Below are positions 17,038 through 26,352 of a DNA stretch of 64,000 bases, one piece after another; the first letter of the stretch is position 1; each line of letters begins with the position of its first letter. Source of the DNA: Rhodanobacteraceae bacterium. GTDB lineage: Bacteria > Pseudomonadota > Gammaproteobacteria > Xanthomonadales > Rhodanobacteraceae. Position numbers and translations under genes: made by a program. The notes beneath the pieces were generated by a model that was not told the DNA's origin, searched no databases, and saw only the letters and a list, made by a program, of their open reading frames with translations. The DNA is taken from contig JALUXG010000018.1 in assembly GCA_027019085.1 (NCBI GenBank), positions 1 to 64,000 on the forward strand, read 5' to 3'.

Positions 17038-17622
17038 TCAGAAACGCACCTCCATGCGCACCGACACCATGTTGCTGCCAAGGTCGACCTGGCCGTCGTT
17101 GTCGGCGAAATAGTTGTAGTTCACGCCAATGCCATACGTGCGGTTGAAGTCGTAGCCAAAGCCGATGCCCGAATACCAGCTTCCCTTGGTGTGGTTCTGG
17201 CCGTAGGCATACAGGTTCGGGCCGACGAAGGTCGATCCGCGGGTCGATTGCTTGGCGCCGAAGTAACCACCTTCGAACGACAGGTACCAGTTCGGGTCGA
17301 GATTCACCTTGCCCGTCACACCCGCCAGATAGCCTTCCAGCTTGGCGGTGGCGCTCGTGCCGCCATAGGAATCGCGATAGGTGCCGATGTTGGCATAGCC
17401 CACTTCGGCACCGAGCTGGAACATCGGGTTGATGTTCCAGCGGTAGCCGCCCATCAGCGCACTGCCGGTGGCGGTGTCCTGGCTGGCGGTCATGCCCTGC
17501 AGGGTCGACTGGCCGATCTGGCCGCTGATGAAGCCTTCGCCGTAGGGCGAGGCGGCCATGGCGACGCACGGCAGCGCAAGAAACGCAGCAAGAAGTGGAA
17601 AAGCGACGGATTTCGTGTTCAT
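17038..17622 (-). CDS. Outer-membrane beta-barrel protein (opacity/OmpA-barrel type), copy 1
   Basis: A 194-residue protein with a signal peptide (MNTKSVAF, hydrophobic core, cleavage after AMA). It continues as alternating aromatic/glycine beta-strands (GGYRWNINPMFQLGAEVGYA, WYSGIGFGYDFN) and ends in VRMEVRF; the terminal Phe is the outer-membrane insertion signal. This is an eight-stranded barrel of the opacity/OmpA-like type; function unknown. The ATG at 17622 has AGGA 8 bases upstream; in-frame ATGs further up lack spacing. The gene downstream-facing at 17817 is a paralog with the same strand layout and similar length, suggesting an old tandem duplication. Confidence 0.8.
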   Translation of the reverse strand: MNTKSVAFPLLAAFLALPCVAMAASPYGEGFISGQIGQSTLQGMTASQDTATGSALMGGYRWNINPMFQLGAEVGYANIGTYRDSYGGTSATAKLEGYLAGVTGKVNLDPNWYLSFEGGYFGAKQSTRGSTFVGPNLYAYGQNHTKGSWYSGIGFGYDFNRTYGIGVNYNYFADNDGQVDLGSNMVSVRMEVRF

Positions 17623-17747
17623 GGAATTCATCCTTGCTGTCGGGGAAAGGGAAGTGGCGTTCATGCGTTCGCATGCTACCGGGGCAATCTGAACGCAGTC
17701 TGGCTGGCTCGGGTTGACCAAAGTACGCTCGCCGATTGTTCGCCATG

Positions 17748-17774
17748 AAAAATACGGGCGCCCGAAGGCGCCCG
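17748..17774 (-). terminator. Terminator of outer-membrane barrel copy 2
   Basis: CGGGCGCC at 17755-17762 pairs with GGCGCCCG at 17767-17774. On the minus strand the loop is the stable TTCG tetraloop, and TATTTTT follows (17748-17754). It lies 43 bp past the stop of the gene at 17817. Confidence 0.85.
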
Positions 17775-17816
17775 ATGTCGTTCAGGACCGGACCGCTGCC
17801 GGCCAGATGTGATCTC

Positions 17817-18398
17817 TCAGAAGTTGTATTCCAGCGACACCGACGGTCCCTTGGTGGTGAAGTTGGCACTGTTCTTCTTGGCGCGATAGTAGTCGTAGTT
17901 CAGGCCCAGGCTGACACCGTTGTTGAAGCTGTAGCCGAAGCCTGCACCGGCGTACCAGTCGGTGCCGTGGCCGGTGTAGTTCACCGGCATGGTGCTACCC
18001 AGTGTGCTGCCGCTGCCGTTCCAGCGGTAGGCGCCGGCACGTGCGCCGACATACCAGTTTTCCGCTACCAACCAGCGCGCGTTGGCGCCCAGTGTCCAGC
18101 CATGCACGCGGGCCTTGCGGTAGCCCATCGTGCCGTAACCGTAGCGGGTGTCGAAGGAACCTGGATGCACATAGCCGGTTTCCACGCCGAGCAGGAAATC
18201 CGTGGTCACGGACCAGCGGTAACCGCCGTTGATGTCATACAGGGTGTCGTTCTTCTTGTACTGGACATGGCTGTAATCGGACTGGCCGAGACCGCCGTTG
18301 ACGAACCAGCCTCCGTCGGCCGGCGCACTCTGCGCGAAAACCGGGGAAGCGGCCAGGCCAGCGGTAACCAGCGCGAGCGCGAGCAGTGTCTTTTTCAT
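17817..18398 (-). CDS. Outer-membrane beta-barrel protein (opacity/OmpA-barrel type), copy 2
   Basis: A 193-residue barrel starting MKKTLLALALVTAG with cleavage after VFA. Strand pairs such as DINGGYRWSVTTDFLLGVE, AGAGFGYSFNNGVSLGLNYD and the C-terminal PSVSLEYNF (terminal Phe) support outer-membrane insertion. It shares pattern with its neighbour at 17038 (GGYRW near the middle, W-Y-x-G-x-G-F-G-Y in the last third), but identity is modest. A GGAG ribosome site precedes the ATG at 18398. It has its own terminator and is divergent from tkt. No ligand or enzymatic role can be read. Confidence 0.8.
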   Translation of the reverse strand: MKKTLLALALVTAGLAASPVFAQSAPADGGWFVNGGLGQSDYSHVQYKKNDTLYDINGGYRWSVTTDFLLGVETGYVHPGSFDTRYGYGTMGYRKARVHGWTLGANARWLVAENWYVGARAGAYRWNGSGSTLGSTMPVNYTGHGTDWYAGAGFGYSFNNGVSLGLNYDYYRAKKNSANFTTKGPSVSLEYNF

Positions 18399-18647
18399 GG
18401 GGGTGTCTCCTTGATCGTTGTTTTGACGGCTTGGGGCAGCCGGTGGACGAACTACGGGATGGTGCCTCCGGTCCACGTCGAAGGACGCGGGGTATTGAAG
18501 TCGGATGGCCCTGAATAGTTCCAGAACCAGGCGGTACACTATTAAGCGGTCATTAAGAAGCCGGGGTCACCCGGATGCTCGCGGGACAGGAGTCGCCAGA
18601 TCGGCGACAATGGGCGTTCGGTCCATACGCATGCGGGAGTTTCCACG

Positions 18648-20648
18648 ATGCCCAGTCGCAGAGAACTTGCCAACGCCATCCGCGCACTCGCCATGGATGC
18701 CGTACAGAAAGCCAACTCCGGGCATCCGGGCATGCCCATGGGCATGGCCGACATCGCCGAGGTGCTGTGGAACGATTTCCTGCGCCACAACCCGGGTAAT
18801 CCGGGGTGGTGGAACCGGGACCGCTTCCTGCTCTCCAACGGCCACGGCTCGATGCTGCAATACGCCCTGCTGCATCTGTCCGGTTATGACCTGTCCATCG
18901 AGGACCTCAAGCAATTCCGCCAATGGCATTCGCGCACCCCGGGGCATCCGGAAGCTTCCGACACGCCGGGCGTGGAGACCACCACCGGGCCGCTGGGGCA
19001 GGGCGTGGCCAATGGTGTCGGTTTCGCACTGGCGGAAAAGATCCTGGCCGCGCGTTTCAACCGTCCGGGATTCGATCTGGTCGATCATCGCACCTGGGTG
19101 TTCCTGGGTGACGGCTGCCTGATGGAAGGCGTTTCCCAGGAGGCCATTTCGCTGGCCGGCACCTGGAAGCTGGGCAAGCTGGTGATGGTCTATGACGACA
19201 ACAACATCTCCATCGACGGCGAAGTGCCGGGCTGGTTTACCGACGACACCGCAGCGCGCTTCGAGGCCTGCGGCTGGCACGTGGTGCGCGATGTGGACGG
19301 ACTCGATGCCGATGCCGTCAAGGCGGCCCTGCAGCAGGCCGTGGATGAGAGTGAACGGCCGAGCCTGGTGATGTGCAAGACCATCATCGGCTTCGGAGCG
19401 CCGCACAAGCAGGGCACCGAAAGCAGCCACGGCGCGGCACTTGGCGAAGACGAGGTCAAGGCGGCCCGCGATCAGCTGGGCTGGCATCACCCTCCGTTCG
19501 AGATTCCCGAAGACATCTATGCCGCCTACGATGCACGCGCAGCCGGCAAGCAGCGCGAGGAAAGCTGGAATGCCCTGTTCGAAAACTACGCGGCCGAGCA
19601 CCCCGAGACCGCGGCGGAGTTTCGTCGCCGCATGGCCGGCGAACTGCCCGCGGACTGGCACGAAAAAGCCGCGCAGTATGTCGCCTCCACCCAAGCCGAG
19701 GGTCCGCAAGTCGCCTCGCGCAAGGCTTCATTGATGGCGCTGAACGCCTTTGCACCGTTGCTGCCCGAACTGGTCGGCGGCTCGGCCGATCTGGCCGGTT
19801 CGAATCTGACCATGCACACCGATTCGCACAGCGTTACCGAGGGCGGACCGGACATGAACTACATCCACTACGGGGTGCGTGAATTCGCGATGACCGCCAT
19901 CGGCAACGGCCTGGCCTTGCACGGCGGATTCATTCCCTACGATGCCACGTTCCTGGTGTTCTCCGACTACGCGCGCAACGCGGTGCGCATGAGCGCACTG
20001 ATCCCGGCGCACTCGATCCACGTCTACACCCACGATTCGATCGGCCTGGGCGAGGACGGCCCCACCCATCAGCCGGTGGAGCATATGGCCAGCCTGCGCT
20101 ACATCCCCAACAACCGGCTGTGGCGCCCCTGCGATGCGGTGGAATCGGCGGTGGCGTGGAAAGCGGCCATCGAACGCCGCGACGGACCCTCGTGCCTGGT
20201 GTTCTCGCGCCAGACCCTGCAGCACCAGCAGCGCACCGAGGCACAACTGGCCTCGATCGAACGCGGCGCCTACGTGCTGCACGACCCGGCCGACACGCGC
20301 TTTGAGGCCATCCTGATCGCCACCGGCTCGGAAGTGGGGCTGGCGATGGACACCATGCGCCACCTCGCCGGCCAGGGCATCGCCGTGCGCGTGGTGTCCA
20401 TGCCCTGCGCCGAGGTGTTCGACACGCAGCCGCTCGAATACCGCGAAGGCGTCCTTCCCGGCCACTGCCGCGCGCGCGTGGCGGTGGAGGCCGGCATCGC
20501 CGACTACTGGCGCAAGTACGTGGGGCTGGATGGCGAGGTCATCGGCATGACCTCGTTTGGCGCGTCGGCGCCGGGGGGGCTGCTCATGGAGAAGTTCGGG
20601 TTTACTGTCGGCCATGTGGCGGACGCGGTGCGGCGCGTGATCGGCTGA
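18648..20648 (+). CDS. tkt: Transketolase
   Basis: A thiamine-diphosphate enzyme that moves two-carbon ketol units in the pentose phosphate pathway. The 666 residues match the bacterial TktA length. Motifs: [41 protein letters not shown], the ThDP/Mg motif [13 protein letters not shown] through NN, and [16 protein letters not shown] with the catalytic Glu; [18 protein letters not shown] lines the substrate site. There is no CBB enzyme (RuBisCO, phosphoribulokinase) in the window, so a housekeeping role is likely. It is the last gene before a 1.5-kb non-coding repeat region. Confidence 0.96.
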   Translation: MPSRRELANAIRALAMDAVQKANSGHPGMPMGMADIAEVLWNDFLRHNPGNPGWWNRDRFLLSNGHGSMLQYALLHLSGYDLSIEDLKQFRQWHSRTPGHPEASDTPGVETTTGPLGQGVANGVGFALAEKILAARFNRPGFDLVDHRTWVFLGDGCLMEGVSQEAISLAGTWKLGKLVMVYDDNNISIDGEVPGWFTDDTAARFEACGWHVVRDVDGLDADAVKAALQQAVDESERPSLVMCKTIIGFGAPHKQGTESSHGAALGEDEVKAARDQLGWHHPPFEIPEDIYAAYDARAAGKQREESWNALFENYAAEHPETAAEFRRRMAGELPADWHEKAAQYVASTQAEGPQVASRKASLMALNAFAPLLPELVGGSADLAGSNLTMHTDSHSVTEGGPDMNYIHYGVREFAMTAIGNGLALHGGFIPYDATFLVFSDYARNAVRMSALIPAHSIHVYTHDSIGLGEDGPTHQPVEHMASLRYIPNNRLWRPCDAVESAVAWKAAIERRDGPSCLVFSRQTLQHQQRTEAQLASIERGAYVLHDPADTRFEAILIATGSEVGLAMDTMRHLAGQGIAVRVVSMPCAEVFDTQPLEYREGVLPGHCRARVAVEAGIADYWRKYVGLDGEVIGMTSFGASAPGGLLMEKFGFTVGHVADAVRRVIG

Positions 20649-20701
20649 GTCCGTCTTTCCCGTTTTTTCGAGCTCGGCCAGGTCCCCTTGAAGCATTTCG
20701 T

Positions 20702-20900
20702 CCGGCTGGCGCCGGCCGAGTTCATTTCTTGTTCGCCCAAGAAACGAACCAAAGAAGGGCGCCCCTACGCGCGCGCCTTCCGGCCCTGCGGGCCGAAAGG
20801 TTCGCTCCGGGTTCCGGGGGTTCGCCGACAGCACATCCTGTGCTGGCGGCGAACGGGCGCACATCCATGTGCGCCCCCCTGCGGGCCTGATCCTCCACCC
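20702..20900 (-). repeat. Diverged inverted copy of the 432-bp repeat module
   Basis: Read on the minus strand this segment aligns with the 5' half of the three direct copies that follow, but with many substitutions. It keeps the same series of hairpins: 20855-20876 (stem GGGCGCAC with GTGCGCCC), 20820-20854 (35 nt, loop AGGAT on the minus strand), 20781-20795 (CGGCCC with GGGCCG, loop GCA on the minus strand) and 20720-20749 (GTTC...GAAC ends). Where the paired positions of the first two differ from the direct copies, both partners change together. No credible coding frame is present. Confidence 0.75.
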
Positions 20901-21030
20901 TGCGCCGCTTCCGAAGGGGTATCACAGCGCGCCCGGCGCGCCGCGCTCGCGTGCGAGCGCTGGAGAGACGTATATCCAAATCTGGTGGGTGCCCCGAAGG
21001 ATCGATACGCTTTTGGAGGTGCCACCCGTG

Positions 21031-21461
21031 CCGTGGATCGCGGTGAGGGGGTGGAGGACAAGACCCGCAGGGCGGCCGGCAGGGACGCCGGCCGGTTCTT
21101 CGCCAGGGCAGGATGCCCTGTCGAAGAACTCCCGGAGCCCCCTCACGCACCCGCAGCGCCGCAGGCGCGCAGGGCGCGCTCCCCGGCTGCCCTTCTTTGG
21201 TTACTTTCTTTGGCATAAAGAAAGTGACCCGGCCGGCGCCAGCCGGTCGGAACCGCTTGTCAATAACCATCAATCAGGAACAAGGCCCCTGAAACATCGC
21301 CCATTCGAGGCCTTCCCGCCCCCTTGGGATACCCCTACAGCCCTGGTCTTCCAGACCTACGCCGCTTCCGAAGGAGAATGGATGTGCCCAACACGATCCG
21401 CCCACTTGTGATTGCCGGATAGAGCAACACAGACAAACAGCATCGGGGTTTGCGCCCCTTG
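21031..21461 (+). repeat. Tandem intergenic repeat, unit 1 (431 bp)
   Basis: First of three direct units that begin CCGTGGATCGCGGTGAGG. Conserved parts include hairpins at 21073-21094, 21095-21129, 21156-21168 and 21200-21228, followed by GGCCGGCGCCAGCCGG and a less structured 200-bp tail. Frames through it encode a leucine/tryptophan-rich string typical of spurious annotations and are interrupted or shifted between units, so I treat it as non-coding. Confidence 0.85.
21073..21228. other. Covarying hairpin module inside the repeats (structured element)
   Basis: Four hairpins occur in the same order in all copies. Hairpin 1 has an 8-bp stem (CGGCCGGC / GCCGGCCG). Hairpin 2 has 15 potential pairs closed by loop AGGAT. 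Hairpin 3 is GCGCC-GCA-GGCGC. Hairpin 4 is GTTACTTTCTTT paired with AAAGAAAGTGAC. Compared with the inverted copy, hairpin 1 has four pairs changed on both sides and hairpin 2 has four; the AGGAT loop is identical. The fourth pair of hairpin 4 changes from A-T to C-G. Such covariation indicates selection for secondary structure, in RNA or single-stranded DNA. I cannot name a known family. Confidence 0.6.
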
Positions 21462-21894
21462 CCGTGGATCGCGGTGAGGGGGTGGAGGACAAGACCCGCA
21501 GGGCGGCCGGCAGGGACGCCGGCCGGTTCTTCGCCAGGGCAGGATGCCCTGTCGAAGAACTCCCGCAGCCCCCTCACGCACCCGCAGCGCCGCAGGCGCG
21601 CAGGGCGCGGTCCCCGGCTGCCCTTCTTTGGTTACTTTCTTTGGCAGAAAGAAAGTGACCCGGCCGGCGCCAGCCGGTCGGAACCGCTTGTCAAAAACCA
21701 TCAACCAGAAACAAGCCCCCTGAAACACCGACCATTCGAGGCCTTCCCGCCCCCTTGGGATACCCCTACAGGCCTGGTCTTCCAGGTATACGCCGCTTCG
21801 GAAGGGGGAATGGATGCGCCCAACACGATTCGCTCTTGCTGATGATTGCCGGGAAACAGCCAAAGAGAGACAGCAACGCGAAGTGCCACCCGTG
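21462..21894 (+). repeat. Tandem intergenic repeat, unit 2 (433 bp)
   Basis: Almost the same as unit 1 along its whole length; differences are scattered single bases and small indels in the tail. Hairpins are at 21504-21525, 21526-21560 and 21631-21659. The 35-nt hairpin keeps the same single C/T mismatch as unit 1. Confidence 0.85.
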
Positions 21895-22136
21895 CCGTGG
21901 ATCGCGGTGAGGGGGTGGAGGACAAGACCCGCAGGGCGGCCGGCAGGGACGCCGGCCGGTTCTTCGCCAGGGCAGGATGCCCTGGCGAAGAACTCCCGGA
22001 ACCCCCTCACGCACCCGTAGCGCCGCAGGCGCGCAGGGCGCGGTCCCCGGCTGCCCTTCTTTGGTTACTTTCTTTGGCAGAAAGAAAGTAACCCGGCCGG
22101 CGTCAGCCGGTCGGAACCGCTTTTCAAAACCCATGA
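21895..22136 (+). repeat. Tandem intergenic repeat, unit 3 (truncated, about 240 bp)
   Basis: Covers the structured first half and stops soon after GGAACCGCTT. Hairpins are at 21937-21958, 21959-21993 and 22064-22092. Here the C/T mismatch of the 35-nt hairpin is replaced by a C-G pair, and the T-G wobble of the last hairpin by T-A, so both stems are perfect. The rmlD stop codon lies 50 bp further on. Confidence 0.8.
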
Positions 22137-22185
22137 AATCGCAAGTAGTCCTGTTCAGGGCTAAAGCGACGATGCCGAAAACAGA

Positions 22186-23112
22186 TCAACGATGGGCCGC
22201 CAACTCCTCGATCACCCCATCCAGCCCCACCCCCCAATCCGGCAACGAAACACCAAACACCTCGCGGATGCGCGAGGTGTCCAGCACCGACCACGCCGGG
22301 CGTTTCGCCGGCGTCGGGAACTTGGCCGTGGTGATCGCGTCGACCCGGGGCGCACGGTCCAGCAGCCCGGCCGCCACGGCGCGCGCGAAGATGGCGCGCG
22401 CGAACCCGCACCAGGTGGTTTGCCCGCCGGCGACCAGGTGGTAGACACCCGATTGCACGCGGCGGGTGCTGGTGTCGGCGGCCAGCCAGTGCGCCAGCAC
22501 CCGTGATGTGGTGTCGGCGATCAGCTTCGCCGAGGTCGGTGTGCCGTGCTGGTCGTCGACCACGGTCAGCACCTCGCGTTCGGCTCCCAGGCGCAGCATG
22601 GTGTGCAGGAAATTGTGGCCGTGCGCGGCATAGACCCAGGCGGTGCGCAGGATCAGGTGTTTGGCGCCGCTCCTGGCCAGCGCGTGTTCGCCTTCCAGCT
22701 TGCTGAGGCCGTAGACGCCTTGCGGGCCGGTGGGCTCGTCTTCGCGCAGTGCCCGCGCGGCATCACCGGGGAACACGTAATCGGTGGAATAGTGCACCAC
22801 CGGCACGTCATGTTGCGCGGCCCAGTGCCCCATGGCCCCGACCGCGGCGGCATTGATGCGGTGAGCCAGTTCCGGTTCGCTTTCGGCGCGATCGACCGCG
22901 GTGTAGGCGGCGGCGTTGACGATGAGGTCCGGGTGCGCGGCATCGAGCACGTCGGCAAGGGTGTCCGGTCGCGCCAGATCCATCGCCATCGCACGGTTGC
23001 CTGAAGTGCCCTGGCCATCGCGCGTCGCGGCAAGGATCTCGCCCAGCGGGCGCAGGCTCGAGAGCAGGCAGGTGCCGACCTGGCCGCGCGCACCCGTGAC
23101 GAGGACCCTCAT
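22186..23112 (-). CDS. rmlD: dTDP-4-dehydrorhamnose reductase
   Basis: Last enzyme of dTDP-L-rhamnose synthesis, reducing the 4-keto group with NAD(P)H. The 308-residue short-chain dehydrogenase-type protein starts [17 protein letters not shown] (dinucleotide fold). It has the Y-x3-K catalytic pair in GVYGLSKLEGE, preceded by STDYVFPGD with the catalytic Thr/Ser region. The first codon overlaps the rmlC stop by four bases (ATGA), so the larger open frame reaching 23769 is not the gene. It is the fourth gene of rmlB-A-C-D, all on the minus strand with 4-base overlaps. Confidence 0.95.
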   Translation of the reverse strand: MRVLVTGARGQVGTCLLSSLRPLGEILAATRDGQGTSGNRAMAMDLARPDTLADVLDAAHPDLIVNAAAYTAVDRAESEPELAHRINAAAVGAMGHWAAQHDVPVVHYSTDYVFPGDAARALREDEPTGPQGVYGLSKLEGEHALARSGAKHLILRTAWVYAAHGHNFLHTMLRLGAEREVLTVVDDQHGTPTSAKLIADTTSRVLAHWLAADTSTRRVQSGVYHLVAGGQTTWCGFARAIFARAVAAGLLDRAPRVDAITTAKFPTPAKRPAWSVLDTSRIREVFGVSLPDWGVGLDGVIEELAAHR

Positions 23113-23666
23113 GGCACGAAGATCGGCAGTCGGTCTTCGGGTACCTCGGCCAGCAACGGTGCGCGCGCATCCTTGTCCGACAGTTGCGGATCGCTGACCG
23201 GCCAGTCGATGGCCAGCGCCGCGTCGTTCCAGCGGATGGCGGCATCGGCCCGGGGCTCGTAGAGGGCCGTGCACTGGTAGGTGAAGGTCGCGAATTCGGA
23301 CAGCACGCAGAAACCGTGGGCAAAGCCTTCCGGGATCCAGAAATGGCGATGGTTTTCGGCGCTGAGCACGGCAGCTTCCCAGCGGCCGAAAGTTGGCGAT
23401 CCACGGCGGATATCCACCACCACGTCGTAGACCTCGCCTTCCAGCACGCTGACCAGCTTGCCCTGCGGGTTCGGCCACTGGTAGTGCAGCCCGCGCAGCA
23501 CGCCTCGCGCCGAGCGCGAGACATTGGTCTGCACGAACTGCGCGTCGATGCCCAGTTCGGCGTAGGTGGCCGCGTTGAAGCTTTCGTAGAAAAAGCCGCG
23601 TGCATCGCCGAACACGCGCGGTTCGAGCACGTATACGCCGGGAAGACGGGTGTCGTTGCGCTTCAT
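23109..23666 (-). CDS. rmlC: dTDP-4-dehydrorhamnose 3,5-epimerase
   Basis: A 185-residue cupin that epimerises C3 and C5 of dTDP-4-keto-6-deoxyglucose. Motifs are typical: [26 protein letters not shown] with the catalytic His, [18 protein letters not shown], and [10 protein letters not shown]. The start overlaps the rmlA stop by four bases and the end overlaps the rmlD start by four bases, showing tight translational coupling in the operon. Confidence 0.96.
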   Translation of the reverse strand: MKRNDTRLPGVYVLEPRVFGDARGFFYESFNAATYAELGIDAQFVQTNVSRSARGVLRGLHYQWPNPQGKLVSVLEGEVYDVVVDIRRGSPTFGRWEAAVLSAENHRHFWIPEGFAHGFCVLSEFATFTYQCTALYEPRADAAIRWNDAALAIDWPVSDPQLSDKDARAPLLAEVPEDRLPIFVP

Positions 23667-24550
23667 CGCACCACCCCGTGGCGGACCAGTTGCAGCAGGT
23701 AGCGTCCGTAGCCAGTCTTGGCCAGCGGTTTGGCCAGCTTCTGCACCTGGGCGGCGCTGATCCAGCCATTGAGGTAGGCGATTTCCTCCGGGCAGCAGAC
23801 CTTCAGGCCCTGGCGGTTCTCGATGGTGGCGATGTAGTTGGACGCCTCGACCAGCGAGTCGTGGGTGCCGGTATCCAGCCAGGCGTAGCCGCGGCCCAGC
23901 TGTTCGAGCATCAGCGAGCCGTCATCCAGGTAGCATCGGTTGAGATCGGTGATTTCCAGTTCGCCGCGCGAGGACGGTTGTAGCCCGGAGGCAAACTCGC
24001 AAACCCGCTCGTCGTAGAAATACAGACCCGTGACGGCATACTGGGAACGGGGCCTGGCCGGCTTCTCCTCCAGCCCGATCACCCGGCCCTCGGCGTCGAA
24101 TTCCGCCACGCCGTAGCGCTCGGGGTCATTGACGTAATAGCCGAACACCGTGGCCCCGTGCTCGCGCCCGGCAGCGCGTTGCAGCACCTCGGTCAGGCCG
24201 TGTCCGTAGAACAGGTTGTCGCCGAGGATCAGGCAGCTGCGGTGGCCATCGATGAAATCGCGGCCGATCAGGAAGGCCTGCGCCAAACCGTCCGGCGAGG
24301 GCTGGACGGCATATTCGATCTCGATGCCCCACTGCGAGCCGTCGCCGAGCAGACGCTGGAACATGGCCTGCTCGTGCGGCGTGTTGATGATGAGGACCTT
24401 GCGGATGCCGGCCAGCATCAGGGTGGCCAGCGGGTAGTAGATCATCGGCTTGTCGTACACCGGCATCAGCTGTTTGCTGACGGCCTGGGTGATCGGGTAC
24501 AGCCGTGTACCGGAGCCGCCGGCCAGGATGATGCCGCGAACCTCGCTCAT
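23663..24550 (-). CDS. rmlA: Glucose-1-phosphate thymidylyltransferase
   Basis: Joins dTTP and glucose 1-phosphate to make dTDP-glucose, the first committed step to dTDP-rhamnose. The 295-residue protein has the nucleotidyltransferase signature [20 protein letters not shown], the sugar-binding region [11 protein letters not shown], the metal Asp in ILGDNLFYG, and [19 protein letters not shown]. The length fits RmlA, which is feedback-inhibited by dTDP-rhamnose in other species. It overlaps both neighbours by four bases. Confidence 0.97.
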   Translation of the reverse strand: MSEVRGIILAGGSGTRLYPITQAVSKQLMPVYDKPMIYYPLATLMLAGIRKVLIINTPHEQAMFQRLLGDGSQWGIEIEYAVQPSPDGLAQAFLIGRDFIDGHRSCLILGDNLFYGHGLTEVLQRAAGREHGATVFGYYVNDPERYGVAEFDAEGRVIGLEEKPARPRSQYAVTGLYFYDERVCEFASGLQPSSRGELEITDLNRCYLDDGSLMLEQLGRGYAWLDTGTHDSLVEASNYIATIENRQGLKVCCPEEIAYLNGWISAAQVQKLAKPLAKTGYGRYLLQLVRHGVVR

Positions 24551-25608
24551 GCCGCCGCCCCCTCACCCAGACGTTGCAGCCGGTAACTGCCGTCGAGCAC
24601 GTGCTGCACCCAGGTCGGGTGGTCGAGGTACCAGTCGACGGTGCGCCGCATGCCCGTTTCGAAGCTTTCGGACGGTTTCCATCCCAGTTCGGCCTCCAGC
24701 TTGCTGGCATCGATGGCATAGCGCCGGTCATGCCCGGGCCGGTCGGGGACGAAGGTGATCAGTTCCTCGCGTGCGCGCCCGTCGGCCAGCGGTTGATGCG
24801 CATCCAGCAGGGCGCAAAGCGTCTTGACCACGGTGAGGTTCTCGCGCTCGGCATTGCCACCGACATTGTAGGTCTCGCCCACGCGGCCCGCTGCCAGTAC
24901 GCGGCGGATGGCCGCGCAGTGATCGCCCACATACAGCCAGTCGCGCACGTTGCGCCCGTCGCCGTAGACCGGCAGCGGTTCGCCGACCATGGCCTTGTGC
25001 AGCACCAGGGGGATCAGTTTTTCCGGGAACTGGTAGGGGCCGTAGTTGTTGGAGCAGTTGGTGGTCACCACCGGCAGGCCGTAGGTGTGGTGAAAGGCGC
25101 GCACCAGGTGATCGGAGGCGGCCTTGGAGGCCGAATACGGGGAGTTTGGCGCGTACGGGGTGGTCTCGGTGAACTTGCCGCTTTTGCCCAGCGAGCCGTA
25201 GACCTCGTCGGTGGACACGTGCAGGAAACGGAAACCGGATCGCGCCTCGCCCTCCAGCTCGCGCCAATAGTCGCGTGCACATTCCAGCAGCGCCAGGGTC
25301 CCGACCACGTTGGTTTCGACGAAGGCCGCCGGGCCGTCGATGGAGCGGTCCACGTGCGATTCGGCGGCGAAATGCACGATGGCCGCGGGACGGTGATCGC
25401 GCAGCAGGCGGGAGACGAGATCACGGTCGCCGATGTCGCCGTGCACGAAAACGTGGTTCGGGTTGTCGCGCAACGGCGCCAGGGTTTCCGGGTTGCCGGC
25501 GTAGGTCAGCTTGTCCAGGTTCACCACGCGCAGGCCGTCGGCCACGGCCTGGTGCACGAAATTGCCGCCGATGAAGCCGGCACCGCCGGTGACTAGAAGG
25601 GTTTGCAT
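24547..25608 (-). CDS. rmlB: dTDP-glucose 4,6-dehydratase
   Basis: An NAD-dependent extended short-chain dehydrogenase that makes dTDP-4-keto-6-deoxyglucose. In 353 residues: [15 protein letters not shown] (NAD fold), [15 protein letters not shown], the catalytic [10 protein letters not shown] with [12 protein letters not shown] (Y-x3-K), and [14 protein letters not shown]. The ATG at 25608 is the usual family start; the open frame continues 23 codons further up without homology. First gene of the rmlBACD operon. Rhamnose could feed O-antigen, exopolysaccharide or the glycan locus at 44-57 kb, but no rhamnosyltransferase is visible beside it. Confidence 0.96.
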   Translation of the reverse strand: MQTLLVTGGAGFIGGNFVHQAVADGLRVVNLDKLTYAGNPETLAPLRDNPNHVFVHGDIGDRDLVSRLLRDHRPAAIVHFAAESHVDRSIDGPAAFVETNVVGTLALLECARDYWRELEGEARSGFRFLHVSTDEVYGSLGKSGKFTETTPYAPNSPYSASKAASDHLVRAFHHTYGLPVVTTNCSNNYGPYQFPEKLIPLVLHKAMVGEPLPVYGDGRNVRDWLYVGDHCAAIRRVLAAGRVGETYNVGGNAERENLTVVKTLCALLDAHQPLADGRAREELITFVPDRPGHDRRYAIDASKLEAELGWKPSESFETGMRRTVDWYLDHPTWVQHVLDGSYRLQRLGEGAAA

Positions 25609-25713
25609 GCGATCTCCATGTATTGAAAATTCCCGGCAGGCACCACGATCGGCGCTGCAAACCGCAATATGCCGCAACCGGATGTTTTTTGCCTGGCTGT
25701 TCCAGCCCGTACA

Positions 25714-26352
25714 TCAGCTGATGTACGGCATCGAAAGTTCCGCGGGCGACTTCACCAGTCGTGACGCGCCAGCGGCACGCAGTTCATCGGCGTCGCCGAA
25801 ACCCCATAGCACGCCCATGCCGGGCACTCCGTTGGCGCGGGCCCCTTCCATATCGTAGCGCCGATCGCCGACCATGACTGTGGTCTGCGGCGTACCGTGG
25901 AGCTGGTCCATCGCCAGGGCGATCAGGTCGGCCTTGGAGTGGGCGTGATCGTCGGGGTGGGGTCCGTAGACGCGCACGAATCGCTCGCCCAGCGGCTGGC
26001 TGGACAGGATGCGTTCGGCCTGGGCCTGTGGCTTGGAGGTCACCACGGCACAGTGGGCGCCGCTGGCAATGAGCTGGTCGAGGGTCTCGTAAATGCCTGC
26101 GTAGACCTCGTGTTCGCGCCAGCCGACCTCGGAATAGCGTTCGCGATAGTGTTCGATGGCGCGCTGGATGCGTGGCGGATCGTCGCCGAACACGTCTGCA
26201 AAACTGTGCCACAGGGGGGGTCCGATCCACGCGCGCAGGCGGTCGGGCGACGGCGCCTCGACGCCTTCGCTGGCCAGGGCGTGCTCGATGCTGCCCATGA
26301 TGCCGCGTGCCGAGTCGATCAGCGTGCCGTCAAGGTCGAACAGCCACAGCAT
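25714..26352 (-). CDS. HAD-superfamily phosphatase (phosphoglycolate phosphatase-like)
   Basis: A 212-residue hydrolase with HAD motif I LWLFDLDGTLIDSA, motif II VVTSKPQ, the motif III lysine in AHSKADLIA, and motif IV VGDRRYDMEGARANG. A helical cap lies between motifs I and II. This arrangement matches the Gph/PGP branch; the physiological substrate is not certain. Its ATG overlaps the pgk stop by one base (TGATG), so it is translationally coupled to pgk. Clearing of side products such as phosphoglycolate beside glycolysis is an inference. Confidence 0.85.
   Translation of the reverse strand: MLWLFDLDGTLIDSARGIMGSIEHALASEGVEAPSPDRLRAWIGPPLWHSFADVFGDDPPRIQRAIEHYRERYSEVGWREHEVYAGIYETLDQLIASGAHCAVVTSKPQAQAERILSSQPLGERFVRVYGPHPDDHAHSKADLIALAMDQLHGTPQTTVMVGDRRYDMEGARANGVPGMGVLWGFGDADELRAAGASRLVKSPAELSMPYIS

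Noticed and set aside
20702-21461. The inverted plus direct repeat copies as ends of an insertion sequence.
   Set aside because: No transposase frame lies between them and the copies are large structured modules rather than short terminal repeats.
20688-22134. Many open frames in both directions across the repeat region, including ones with a Leu/Trp-rich LLWLLSLA string.
   Set aside because: They sit on non-coding repeat units with hairpins, change frame between units, lack ribosome sites and look like well-known spurious protein annotations.
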